Positions 1 to 7,539 of a stretch of 21,807 bases of DNA are shown piece after piece. Location: contig JAUCBJ010005166.1 of assembly GCA_032718475.1 (NCBI GenBank), forward strand, positions 1-21,807, given 5' to 3'. The notes beneath the pieces are model-generated. The model was not told the DNA's origin. It made no database searches and saw only the letters and a list, made by a program, of their open reading frames with translations. The translations under genes were made by a program, and so were the position numbers. Positions within the stretch are counted from its first letter, which is position 1, and the number at the start of each line of letters is the position of its first letter. Origin of the DNA: Nemertoderma westbladi (taxonomy: Eukaryota > Xenacoelomorpha > Nemertodermatida > Nemertodermatidae).

Positions 1-4
1 AATT

Positions 5-17
5 CGCCCTCTAGCGG
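5..17 (-). promoter_or_regulatory. CTCF-core-like motif, array unit 1
   Basis: The minus strand reads CCGCTAGAGGGCG, which fits the bilaterian CTCF core CC(A/G)(C/G)(C/T)AG(A/G)(G/T)GGC(A/G) at all 13 positions. It sits at the conserved anchor of the tandem repeat. Binding is inferred from the motif only. Confidence 0.45.
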
Positions 18-150
18 CTGACTGTGGAACTGTAGACGACTCTACTACTCCGCAAAGATATAGCCTATGCTATAGTAGATGCCTACCAAGTTTCAGTCTA
101 AAAGGATTGTAAATAACAAAGTTGGAGGAGATGTTAACTTTCATACATTT

Positions 151-163
151 CGCCCTCTAGCGG
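151..163 (-). promoter_or_regulatory. CTCF-core-like motif, array unit 2
   Basis: Same 13-base match as in unit 1, same orientation, 146 bp downstream. The unit 3 counterpart at 298-310 reads CCGTTAGAGGGCT on the minus strand, with two departures from the consensus. Confidence 0.45.
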
Positions 164-443
164 CAGACGCGGGTAATGTAGACAACTCTGCGCGACTCAG
201 TAAAGATATAGCCTATGCTGTAGTAGATGCCTACCAAGTTCAGTCTAAATGGATTATAAATAACAAAGTTGGAGAAGATGTTAACTCTCAGACATTTAGC
301 CCTCTAACGGTAGACTGGGGAACTGTGGACAACTCAGTGACTCCGGAGATATACAGCCTATGCTGCAGTATATAGCTACCAAGTTTCAGCTCAAAAGCAT
401 TAAAAACAACCCAATGAGATCAGGTTTTCACTATCGGACAATA

Positions 444-456
444 CGCCCTCTAGCGG
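444..456 (-). promoter_or_regulatory. CTCF-core-like motif, array unit 4
   Basis: Identical 13-base core on the minus strand although the surrounding unit is the most diverged of the array. That is what selection on the site would give, but one instance cannot show it. Confidence 0.45.
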
Positions 457-490
457 CAGATGGGGGAACTTCAGACGGCTCTGAGTATTA

Positions 491-1235
491 CGTTGCAACG
501 AGTTAGGGCGAGACCTATCTAACGAGCTATAGTAAGCGAGATTTCATCGAGATTAGATGTATAATATTAGATAAAATAATAATACAGTAAGTATTATAGG
601 CCTACAGAAATAATTATTTTACTTTTAATATTCATAACAGTAAAACAAAAATGTTATAAACCTCTCCTTCCATGCAGCCAATGATTGAGAAAGCAGAATT
701 ACTCTTGAGCAATTCGCAACAGACAACCCAAACCCACCCCAATCAACACTCCAGCCTGCTTGCTCCTTATCTGTGCCCAGCCAGCTAGCTGCGAGTTCGA
801 TAATTACCTTAACGTTGCTATGATACAGAAAAAAATCCTTCCCTATTCACTACAGCACTAAGAATAGGCCAATTCGATCGTGCTTGGCGAATATGACATA
901 TTTATACACTATTTGATTTTTAATCAATAAATAATCATACATATTTATATTAAACACTCGAATAAAATAAATACTTTGTGAGAATGGGACACGGCGAATC
1001 TACTCATGTTAATTTTATACCAGATGGGATAAATGTTACCCCTCTAAATAATTAATTACCGATAGAAGAACCGAAATAAATCGATACATTTCGCCCGAAC
1101 GAACACAAAATACGCATTCACGCAAGCAAACGCGTAAAATTAGCCTCGAGATTGCGATAGTTTACGTGCTCAGGACGAGAGCTTTCGATCGATGTATCAT
1201 TTGCTCAGATTGGTGCATGTGTGTCGGAGCATATA
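491..1235. other. Intergenic stretch, no feature recognised
   Basis: AT-rich with many stops in all frames. I see no homology, no long repeat and no RNA gene. Confidence 0.6.
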
Positions 1236-1239
1236 GCTT

Positions 1240-1319
1240 GGACAGACTCACAGACTCATAGACTCACAGACTCACAGACAGACAGAGGATATTTATATAT
1301 ATAGATAGATAGATAGATA
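1240..1319. repeat. Microsatellites: AGACTCAC-type repeats followed by (GATA)n
   Basis: Imperfect 10 bp units of ACAGACTCAC run to about 1280, followed by GACA steps, a TATATA run and about four GATA units. They abut the outer end of the left inverted-repeat arm. Confidence 0.85.
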
Positions 1320-1641
1320 ACTATGCGAAGTTTCGAAACTGTGCGAGTAACTGTTGATACATCTATGTGGAGATGTGTGATATGTGGAGATGTGTGATAC
1401 AACGCCAACGCATCTTATGCCGATGTAGTAATATGGGTATTGAAATAATATTAAATCAATGTACACTCTTAAAGCTGCAGCGAAAAAATGTAGCTAATTT
1501 CCTAGGTTACATATAAAATAATAATATTATTTTTAAGAACATTAATTTTACTACTTTGCAAAAATTCAATTAAAAAATAACCAGACATATACATTGTGGA
1601 ATAAACTATTTCAGAAGCCTACAACAGCCATGCCATGGATT
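1317..1641 (+). repeat. Left arm of a large inverted repeat (325 bp)
   Basis: This arm is nearly identical to the reverse complement of 2371-2620. The outer end matches at ATAACTATGCGAAG and the inner end at GCCATGCCATGGATT. It carries about 66-75 bp that the right arm lacks, in the 1450-1525 area, bounded by the words AATAATATT. It includes a short duplication of the word GTGGAGATGTGTGATA, present in both arms. No open frame of interest. Likely a foldback-type element or a palindromic duplication. Confidence 0.9.
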
Positions 1642-2371
1642 GTATTTATGTTATTATATCTGTCATTTACCTGAGATAGCAATCCATGTAGTAGTGAGTC
1701 GAACGGTTGTGTCGGCCGGCTGTTGCCATGCCTGGATTATAAACACAATTCAGTGATCTGGGCTGGAATAGCAATACTGGTTGCCTATTACAATTCCTCT
1801 CTGGTTAGTCTACAGCCACAACTCCCAGCAGCTAGCTCCACACCAGCAGAGACTTGACCAATAATGGGAAGGATTAAATTTGTACTCAATAATTGTGCCG
1901 TTTAATTACGTTTAGATCAATTAAAGACACATTTATTAAAGCAAATCACTTGAACTAATTAAAAACTATAATAGAATGGCGTATGTGGATTACATCTGTA
2001 TAATTTTTAAGTATAATTATTTAAATCTTATACTGTAAAACAATTAATTTCCTTTAAAAGGCAGGTTGAAAATGGTGTTTTCACCGTAATCAACTTTTCT
2101 AATTAACTGCTATTATCTTAGCTTCTCGAAGGCCACACGGAAATTCTACTTGGAAAATTTCTAAACTTTTGCCAAACAACATGTGTACCAAGTTTGGATA
2201 GATTTCATCAAAGATTGGCCGAGTTATTAACGTTTAAAATTGAATGCGACAGAACGACAGGTTGATTAATGGTACCACTACGCTAAGGCTCACTCACTTC
2301 GTGGCTCGCCCCACAGGTTGATTAATGGTACCACTACGCTAAGGCTCACTCACTTCGTGGCTCGCCCCACA
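1641..2371 (+). repeat. Repeat R, copy A (~730 bp) at the centre of the inverted repeat
   Basis: Starts TGTATTTATG and ends CTCGCCCCACA. It is near-identical to copy B (3140-3901), with only scattered differences over the last ~550 bp. It lacks a ~90 bp segment that B has after the word CAGTGAT, and it has a tandem 56 bp duplication at its 3' end. Flanks are CCATGGAT on the left and ATCCATGG on the right, so without R the two arms would meet as an uninterrupted palindrome. No coding capacity seen. The TG...CA ends are LTR-like, but no 4-6 bp target duplication flanks it. Classification is open: non-autonomous retroelement or DNA transposon. Confidence 0.8.
2259..2370 (+). repeat. Tandem duplication of the 56 bp terminal unit of repeat R
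   Basis: Two identical 56 bp units (2259-2314 and 2315-2370), each starting AGGTTGATTAATGG and ending GGCTCGCCCCAC. Copy B has one unit (3845-3900). Copy C keeps only the terminal TCTCGCCCCAC. Confidence 0.95.
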
Positions 2372-2620
2372 ATCCATGGCATGGCTGTTGTAGGCTTCTG
2401 AAATAGTTTATTCCACAATGTATGTCTGGTTATTTTTTAATTGAATTTTTGTAAAGTAGTAAAATTAATGTTCTTAAAAATAATATTATTTCAATACCCA
2501 TATTACTACATCGGCATAAGAAGATGCGTTGGCGTTGTATCACACATCTCCACATATCACACATCTCCACATAGATGTATCAACAGTTACTCGCACAGTT
2601 TCGAAACTTCGCATAGTTAT
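2371..2620 (-). repeat. Right arm of the large inverted repeat (250 bp)
   Basis: Reverse complement of the left arm 1317-1641, apart from the ~66-75 bp the left arm has in addition and a few small indels. It begins immediately after copy A ends. Confidence 0.9.
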
Positions 2621-2635
2621 AACTGTATAAAGATC

Positions 2636-2895
2636 GTCAGTCTGCGTTTAGGAAAAATATTTTATGACAAGCGACGAGCGCAACGAGGCATATAATGAAG
2701 ACGAGTACTGCGTTGACTAAATTATTATATAAACCACCTGGCTTCACATATTGATCGCATCCCTAGTTATTCGTCCTAGCCTGCGTTTAAGAAATATATT
2801 TAAATACAAAACAGGACGAACGCAACGAGGCTTATAATGAAAACGAGTACTGCGTTTATTATATTCCTATAAACCACCTGGCTTTGCATATTGAA
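2636..2895 (+). repeat. Direct duplication, ~125 bp units at ~139 bp spacing
   Basis: The word CTGCGTTTA at 2642 recurs at 2781. It is followed in both copies by GCAACGAGGC, TATAATGAA, ACGAGTACTGCGTT, ATAAACCACCTGGCTT and CATATTGA in the same order. The copies differ by scattered changes, so the duplication is not very recent. No coding function seen. Confidence 0.85.
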
Positions 2896-3139
2896 CGTGC
2901 GATTGGAAATAAGTTCGTGCTACCCTTCCGTGGGTGGTAGATGTCGCGGTTATGTATTGGTGGTTGGGAAGGGTGGGGGGGGGGGAGAGATTAAAAGGGG
3001 TGAACACGTACTGTCCCCCTTTCTTTGATTGATTGGTGGTGTGGGTAAATTTCTCAAAACCTGATTTTGTGATACAGTCGCTCAATTTTAATTTGTATCT
3101 CATAACTGGGCCTCGTGCCGCGCGAAGGCCCCACGAACG
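2896..3139. other. Spacer with an 11 bp G tract
   Basis: No gene is visible. A run of 11 G lies at 2975-2985 in a G-rich segment. Around 3107-3133 a GC-rich potential hairpin (GGGCCT pairing with AGGCCC) sits just before R copy B. Confidence 0.6.
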
Positions 3140-3901
3140 TGTATTTATGTTATTATATCTGTCATTTACCTGAGATAGCAATAGTAGTAGTAGTCGAACG
3201 GTTATGCAGCCCGTCCAGCCTATAATAAACACAATTCAGTGATAGTGATAATAATACAACACTTATAGTAGAGTCAATAGGAATTGGAATACAGGAAGGA
3301 TGTTGGGATGTTGGATTTAAAGAATGCTGTCTGGGCTGGAATAGCAATACTGGTTGCCTATTACAATTCCTCTCTGGTTAGTCTACAGCCACAACTCCCA
3401 GCGAGCTAGCTCCACACCAGCACAGACTTGACCAATAATGGGAAGGATTAAATTTGTACTCAATAATTGTGCCGTTTAATTACGTTTAGATCAATTAAAG
3501 ACACATTTATTAAAGCAAATCACTTGAACTAATTAAAAACTATAATAGAATGGCGTATGTGGATTACATCTGTATAATTTTTAAGTATAATTATTTAAAT
3601 CTTATACTGTAAAACAATTAATTTCCTTTAAAAGGCAGGTTGAAAATGGTGTTTTCACCGTAATCAACTTAATTAACTAATCAACTGCTATTATCTTAGC
3701 TTCTCGAAGGCCACACGGAAATTCTACTTGGAAAATTTCTAAACTTTTGCCAAACAACATGTGTACCAAGTTTGGATACATTTCATCAAAGATTGGCCGA
3801 GTTATTAACGTTTAAAATTGAACACGACAGAACGACAGAACGACAGGTTGATTAATGGTACCACTACGCTAAGGCTCACTCACTTCGTGGCTCGCCCCAC
3901 A
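3140..3901 (+). repeat. Repeat R, copy B (~760 bp)
   Basis: Same ends as copy A (TGTATTTATG and CTCGCCCCACA), with a ~90 bp internal segment absent from A at about 3246-3330. The last 550 bp is almost identical to A. Near the 3' end, three short GACAGAAC steps precede the single 56 bp terminal unit. No clear target-site duplication: left flank GAACG, right flank GTTAG. Confidence 0.8.
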
Positions 3902-3984
3902 GTTAGGCCATGTCCTTGTGTGCTAGCCTAGGCACTGGTTTGGTCAATGACTTTAGCTTGCGTTGGCTAATGTACAACTTCAAC

Positions 3985-4333
3985 AAATATTATTGGGCAC
4001 GGCTGCCCTTGCCATGCCTTAGGCTCTATGGGGGAGAATGGAATCAGCGTATGAATTTAAAATGTTAATTATGTTTAAATCAATGAAAAATACATTTATT
4101 AACGCAAATCACTTGAAAAAATAAAAAAATTATAATGGAATGGGGTACATGGATTCCAGATATCTAATTTATGTGCAAAATAACTTTAATCGTATGGTGT
4201 TAAATAGTTAATTTCCATGGAGAGACCGTTCAAAATGACTCAACCATACAATTTAGCTGAAGATATTAATTTAGATTATGGCTTCCGCCGACATTTATGG
4301 CTTCCGACACACACACACATACACACACACACA

Positions 4334-4364
<31 letters not shown>

Positions 4365-4461
4365 CCACACACACACACACACACACACAGACTTTTGAAA
4401 AACAACCATAGTATAATTATATCAGTTCGCTGATGGCTCGCCATTCGTGTCTCGCCCCACA
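3985..4461 (+). repeat. Repeat R, copy C, diverged and partial
   Basis: Follows the middle of R in order: CCATGCC, AATTATGTTTA, ACATTTATTAA, GCAAATCACTTGAA, TATAATGGAATGG, TTAATTTCC, and an end at TCTCGCCCCAC. Many substitutions separate it from A and B, so it is an older copy. A long (CA)n tract lies inside it, and the Penelope-like fragment begins exactly where it ends. Confidence 0.7.
4306..4389 (+). repeat. (CA)n microsatellite, ~84 bp
   Basis: Nearly pure ACAC repeat with a few interruptions (CAT, CGT, CCC). It lies within R copy C. Confidence 0.98.
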
Positions 4462-5294
4462 AACCAGTATATGTAGTCCTACCCTTCTTAGGAGTTACTT
4501 CTACTTTACTTCAAAAGCGATTAAGAATTTTAACAAGTGCCTTTCCACAGTGCGATTTTAAATTCATTTTTAAGCCTGATTGTAGGTTGTCTGATATGTT
4601 ATCTTTTAAAGACCTACTGCCAGTCTCATTACGCTCACTCACCCTTTATAAATTCACATGTGGTAGCTGTTCCGCTACCTACATTGGCAAGTCAAAACGC
4701 CACTTTAAGGTGAGAGTATATGAGCACTTGGCTAAGTCGGTCCGGGCAGAGAAACCTGTTGATGGGTTATGTGCTATACTATATTAATATTTGGTCACAA
4801 CAGTAGTAGAGTAAATCAATATTGTGTGTGCATTACCAATAAACTCAAGTAAGCAAATTACATCCCACTTCCTACAATGGGATAATTCAGCTGGTATTAT
4901 ATTAAAGTGATACGTCAAATGGTGGTGGTTGAAAAGATTAATATATAACATATATTGTTGTAATTGTATGGTTATTCATTATGTCCAGTTTCCAGTTGTA
5001 ACTTAAAATTAAAGATTAAAATTATATTAATAATATGCATTAAAAGTTTATACTTTAATTATTTTGTACCTGCGGATAATTACCGCAAATATATCACCTG
5101 TCAAACCCCAATCATATTCCGCGGTCCGTGATCACGCTATAGAAACGGATCACCCAATCTGCTACACTGACTATAAACCAATAGGTAGAGCTGCATCTGA
5201 CTTCGACCTACTAATGAAAGGGAGTCTGTTAATAACAGAAACCAGACCGACACTTAACATACAGGATACATATTTTCCACTTTATTTGTTTTAG
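4461..5294 (+). pseudogene. Penelope-like element fragment: end of RT linker plus GIY-YIG endonuclease, interrupted
   Basis: Penelope-like elements encode a reverse transcriptase fused to a C-terminal GIY-YIG nuclease. The open frame runs from the repeat boundary (4461) through the linker, with FKDLLP at about 4605, into LYKFTCGSC and ATYIG. It then has a CxxC pair, an Arg-containing helix ending in EHL, a C-terminal HxxxxxH (DHAIETDH), a Glu in LLITETRP and the family-typical LNIQ near the stop (5292-5294). A 336 bp insertion splits it after Pro-Val. Removing the insertion with one copy of its 6 bp duplication restores the frame, which supports the identification. The RT domain and the 5' part are missing. 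It is non-functional here and represents ~160 codons of a protein normally several times longer. I am sure of the family, not of the clade. Confidence 0.88.
4760..5101. mobile_element. 336 bp insertion in the Penelope-like frame, with 6 bp target duplication ACCTGT
   Basis: ACCTGT occurs at 4754-4759 and again at 5096-5101. The Penelope-like protein continues without loss across the pair, so 4760-5095 is an insertion that duplicated 6 bp. The body is AT-rich, has stops in all frames, no obvious terminal inverted repeat and no poly-A tail. A TGCGG...CCGCA hairpin lies ~14 bp before the 3' end. It has no AG at the junction, so it is not an ordinary spliceosomal intron. Best guess: a small non-autonomous element of unknown class. 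Confidence 0.75.
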
Positions 5295-5670
5295 AATAAT
5301 TCCTGTATTGTAGGTTCATCTGTAGGTTTTTTCTAAATAGAGTTTTACTCTACGTCTAGCCTGTTACATTTTTGTATAGTTCTATTTGTACTGCTGGTGT
5401 ATATTGTAATGTGCCTACCTCTATATTTACTGTTATCATACTGTATCATTATTGATTCATCCCGTGTTTTTACCAACTTTAGAATTCAGCTTACTTGTTA
5501 TACCGTGTACTGGCCTAGTGTACTTTAGTATTTAGAATAATTTGTATTTTGTTTTACATATTCCATTGATATCCATTGATATTGATTCCAAATGACATAA
5601 GTAATATATCGAAACGTCTGGTTCAATTTAATTTTTAATTAATTTAATTTTCAATTTAATTTAATTTTTC
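5295..5670 (+). mobile_element. Probable 3' untranslated region of the Penelope-like element with an AT-rich tail
   Basis: Non-coding sequence follows the endonuclease stop. At about 5610 it contains the word TCGAAACGT, commonly seen near the ends of Penelope-like elements. It ends in a degenerate TTAATTT repeat (5626-5670). The exact 3' boundary is not determined. Confidence 0.5.
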
Positions 5671-6633
5671 CTGTTGCACTTGCGCTACTATTCATACTCA
5701 GAATAGTATATTATTGTAGCTCTAGCCAATCAGGGAGCTAAATGACAGAACACATTGTTCTTTTCTTCACGATCACCATGTCCAAAAATCTGTCGAAAAA
5801 TGGAGACAAGAAAGAAGCTAATAGCTTCTTAATAACAATTGGTGGTGTGTTATTTTTGAGCCTCCACCCACACTATAGGGCATGCATGCGCATGGTGCTT
5901 GAAAATTTTACTGTTAAGATTTTGCTGTAAAATGTATATGTTTTTTTACATAATTATCAGGGTTTTCTTTCAATGCAATTTAAATGACCGCTTTGCCATT
6001 ATTGGTTTCAGAAAAAAAAATCTTCATGATAATTGAAATGTAATAATTGCTGATATGAACATTTTTATAAGGGTCTTCGATTCGATTCGAGTCGATTAGA
6101 TTCGAATGGGGAGTACTTTCAAAACATAAAACCGAAGGGAATGCAATTTTTGAGGGACACTTACTTGGTACGCCAATCAAATATTAATAAATTATTGCTG
6201 AAAACTTGGATGTTTATTGCAAATTGTTTTATGATTGATTATGATTTCTTTCTGTTTTTATGATTCTGAAAGTAGGCCTCCTTTTATTCTATTTAGCTTT
6301 AAAGAGGAAGAAAAATCAATACAATCAAAATCAAAAAGAAAAGAAAAGGCAAAATTTAGGACAAATTATTTTCCCTAAGGCATTGATTGGTTATTTGCCC
6401 TATGGCTGGTGTTTCAAATTAGCATTGACTGTATTTATTTAAAAACTACTAACTTGTTCTAGAAAAGTTTGATTTTTCCGAATAGTAGGGTTTGACAACT
6501 TTGTATATTTCCAAAATAATTTCCTGTTACTTTACTTTATTTTTACTGTCAACCAATTAATAAGCTATAATAATAATAAGCTAATAAGCATATTAATTCG
6601 CTAAGTTCATCAATTTATGTTCATTTATCTCAT
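5671..6633. other. Non-coding stretch upstream of the fibrinogen-domain exon, probably intron
   Basis: I looked for the missing first part of the fibrinogen domain here on the + strand and did not find it. A perfect AAGAAGCT/AGCTTCTT hairpin lies at about 5812-5830. A run of GATTC/TCGAT pentamers lies at about 6075-6108. The open frames here (62, 66 and 60 codons) show no family resemblance. Confidence 0.5.
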
Positions 6634-6635
6634 AG
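6634..6635 (+). other. Splice acceptor (AG) of the fibrinogen-domain exon
   Basis: A T-rich tract ending TCTCATAG lies directly before the point where fibrinogen-domain similarity starts. The intron would be phase 1, splitting a Gly codon (G|GA) just before Pro-Trp. Confidence 0.7.
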
Positions 6636-7138
6636 GACCCTGGCAACTGATTCAACGTAGGGTGGATGGGAACCAAGATTTCTACATTGGGTGGTCGTTT
6701 TATACAGCGGGATTTGGTAATGCCGAATCGAATCTGTGGCTCGGGTTGAACAACATCCACGAACTTACCTTATACGGAACCAAACTGAGAGTGGATCTCT
6801 GGTATAATGGGAATCACGTTTATGCTGATTATACTTCCTTTGTAGTGGAATCATCAACCACCAACTACAAGTTGGTCGTGTCAGGACATAGTGGAACAGT
6901 AGGCGACTCTTTAGGTGGACTCAGCGGTAACAGGTTCACAACCAAAGATCGCGACAATGATTCATACTTTATGAACTGCGCTCAATTGAAGCATGGGGCA
7001 TGGTGGTATGGGGCGTGCGCATCATCCAACCTCAATGGGATTTATGGTAGAGGAGGCCAGAATGGTCCGTTTTGGTACTCATATGACCATAGCTACCAGC
7101 CAGCTGATAAAGTGGAAATGAGTATTATAGTTGTATAA
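6636..7138 (+). CDS. Terminal exon of a fibrinogen-related (FReD / ficolin-like) protein
   Basis: Encodes about 167 residues, roughly the C-terminal three quarters of a fibrinogen C-terminal domain (full domain ~210-220). In order I see PWQLIQRRVDG, DFYIGWSFY, LWLGLNNIHELT, LRVDLW, YKLVVSGHSGTVGDSL, the calcium-site-like DRDND (residues ~105-109), NCA, GAWWYGACASSNLNG and a final VEMSIIV before TAA. The two Cys of the conserved C-terminal disulfide are present (about residues 115 and 128). Such proteins are usually secreted lectin-like recognition proteins. The N-terminal quarter of the domain and any signal peptide must lie on upstream exons, and none is visible in this window. The frame is intact with no stops. 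The upstream ATG at 6617 is inside the inferred intron, so it is not taken as a start. Variation: Ala replaces the usual His after the second Cys. The paralogue cannot be named. Confidence 0.9.
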
Positions 7139-7390
7139 TAATATCATTATTACTTAAATGATTGTTAGATTGTCTTATACAGCCAAGGAATGCCTGCCTG
7201 TTCATTGTTCACCTCCATATATGAGCGGTCTTAATTTCGCTGATATTCTGTATTTCATGTCACGTATGTAATGAAAGTGTAGATGGCATCGATTTAAGGA
7301 AATTTTTGAGGTAAAAGTAACTCTCTTTATGTTTTAAAAAATTTAAATTGCATGTTCCATGTTATATGTTATATTAGAGCGAAGGGAAGA

Positions 7391-7396
7391 AATAAA
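7391..7396 (+). promoter_or_regulatory. Polyadenylation signal AATAAA
   Basis: A canonical AATAAA 253 bp after the fibrinogen-domain stop codon, giving a plausible 3' UTR of about 270 bp. Confidence 0.55.
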
Positions 7397-7539
7397 ATGG
7401 AAATCTCCGATCGAAGCGCAGAGACTTTAAGATAATCGGAAGATAATCTCTTTAAACTTATATTTATTTATTGGGGGAAACATGGTTCTAATCAGGTCAG
7501 GTATTCTAGGTCATTGATCAATAAAACTTGCCACCGCCA

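Larger units (their letters stand above)
1..490 (+). repeat. Tandem repeat array, 146-147 bp unit, about 3.3 copies, open at the left edge
   Basis: The anchor CGCCCTCTAGCGG starts at 5, 151, 298 (two changes) and 444, giving steps of 146, 147 and 146 bp. Between anchors, shared blocks recur in the same order: a GCCTATGCTGTAGTAG-like block, CTACCAAGTT, a TATAAATAACAAAGTTGG-like block and GATGTTAAC. The array is cut by the window start, so its full length is unknown. Units 1-3 are alike and the last is more diverged. Two more diverged units lie on the minus strand at 10845-11125. A 98-codon open frame (79-375) crosses it, but it reads through repeats of unequal length and I do not treat it as a gene. 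Family name not recognised. Confidence 0.9.

Noticed and set aside
79-375. 98-codon open frame at the left end read as a gene
   Set aside because: It runs through the 146-147 bp tandem units, which are not all multiples of three, and the peptide similarity between units and to 10762-11142 follows from DNA-level repeat homology.
1-490. Array considered as a CRISPR
   Set aside because: Whole ~146 bp units are homologous, with no short repeat plus unique spacer pattern, and the context is an animal genome.
790-815. GAGTTCGATAA as a tRNA or SINE B box
   Set aside because: It lacks the required trailing C, and no A box or cloverleaf fits around it.
2867-3347. Minus-strand frames of 121 and 61 codons
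   Set aside because: They lie over the direct duplication, a G tract and R copy B, with no protein family resemblance.
1641-3901. R copies A and B as the two LTRs of one element
   Set aside because: TG...CA ends fit, but there is no matching flanking duplication, no primer-binding site after A and no polypurine tract before B, and the DNA between them includes one arm of the palindrome.
4760-5101. Insertion in the Penelope-like frame as a spliceosomal intron
   Set aside because: The junction that restores the frame has no AG acceptor, and an exact 6 bp duplication points to transposition.
6617-6635. ATG at 6617 as the start of the fibrinogen-domain protein
   Set aside because: The six codons before Gly have no domain similarity, and an AG acceptor with a T-rich tract lies exactly at the similarity boundary.
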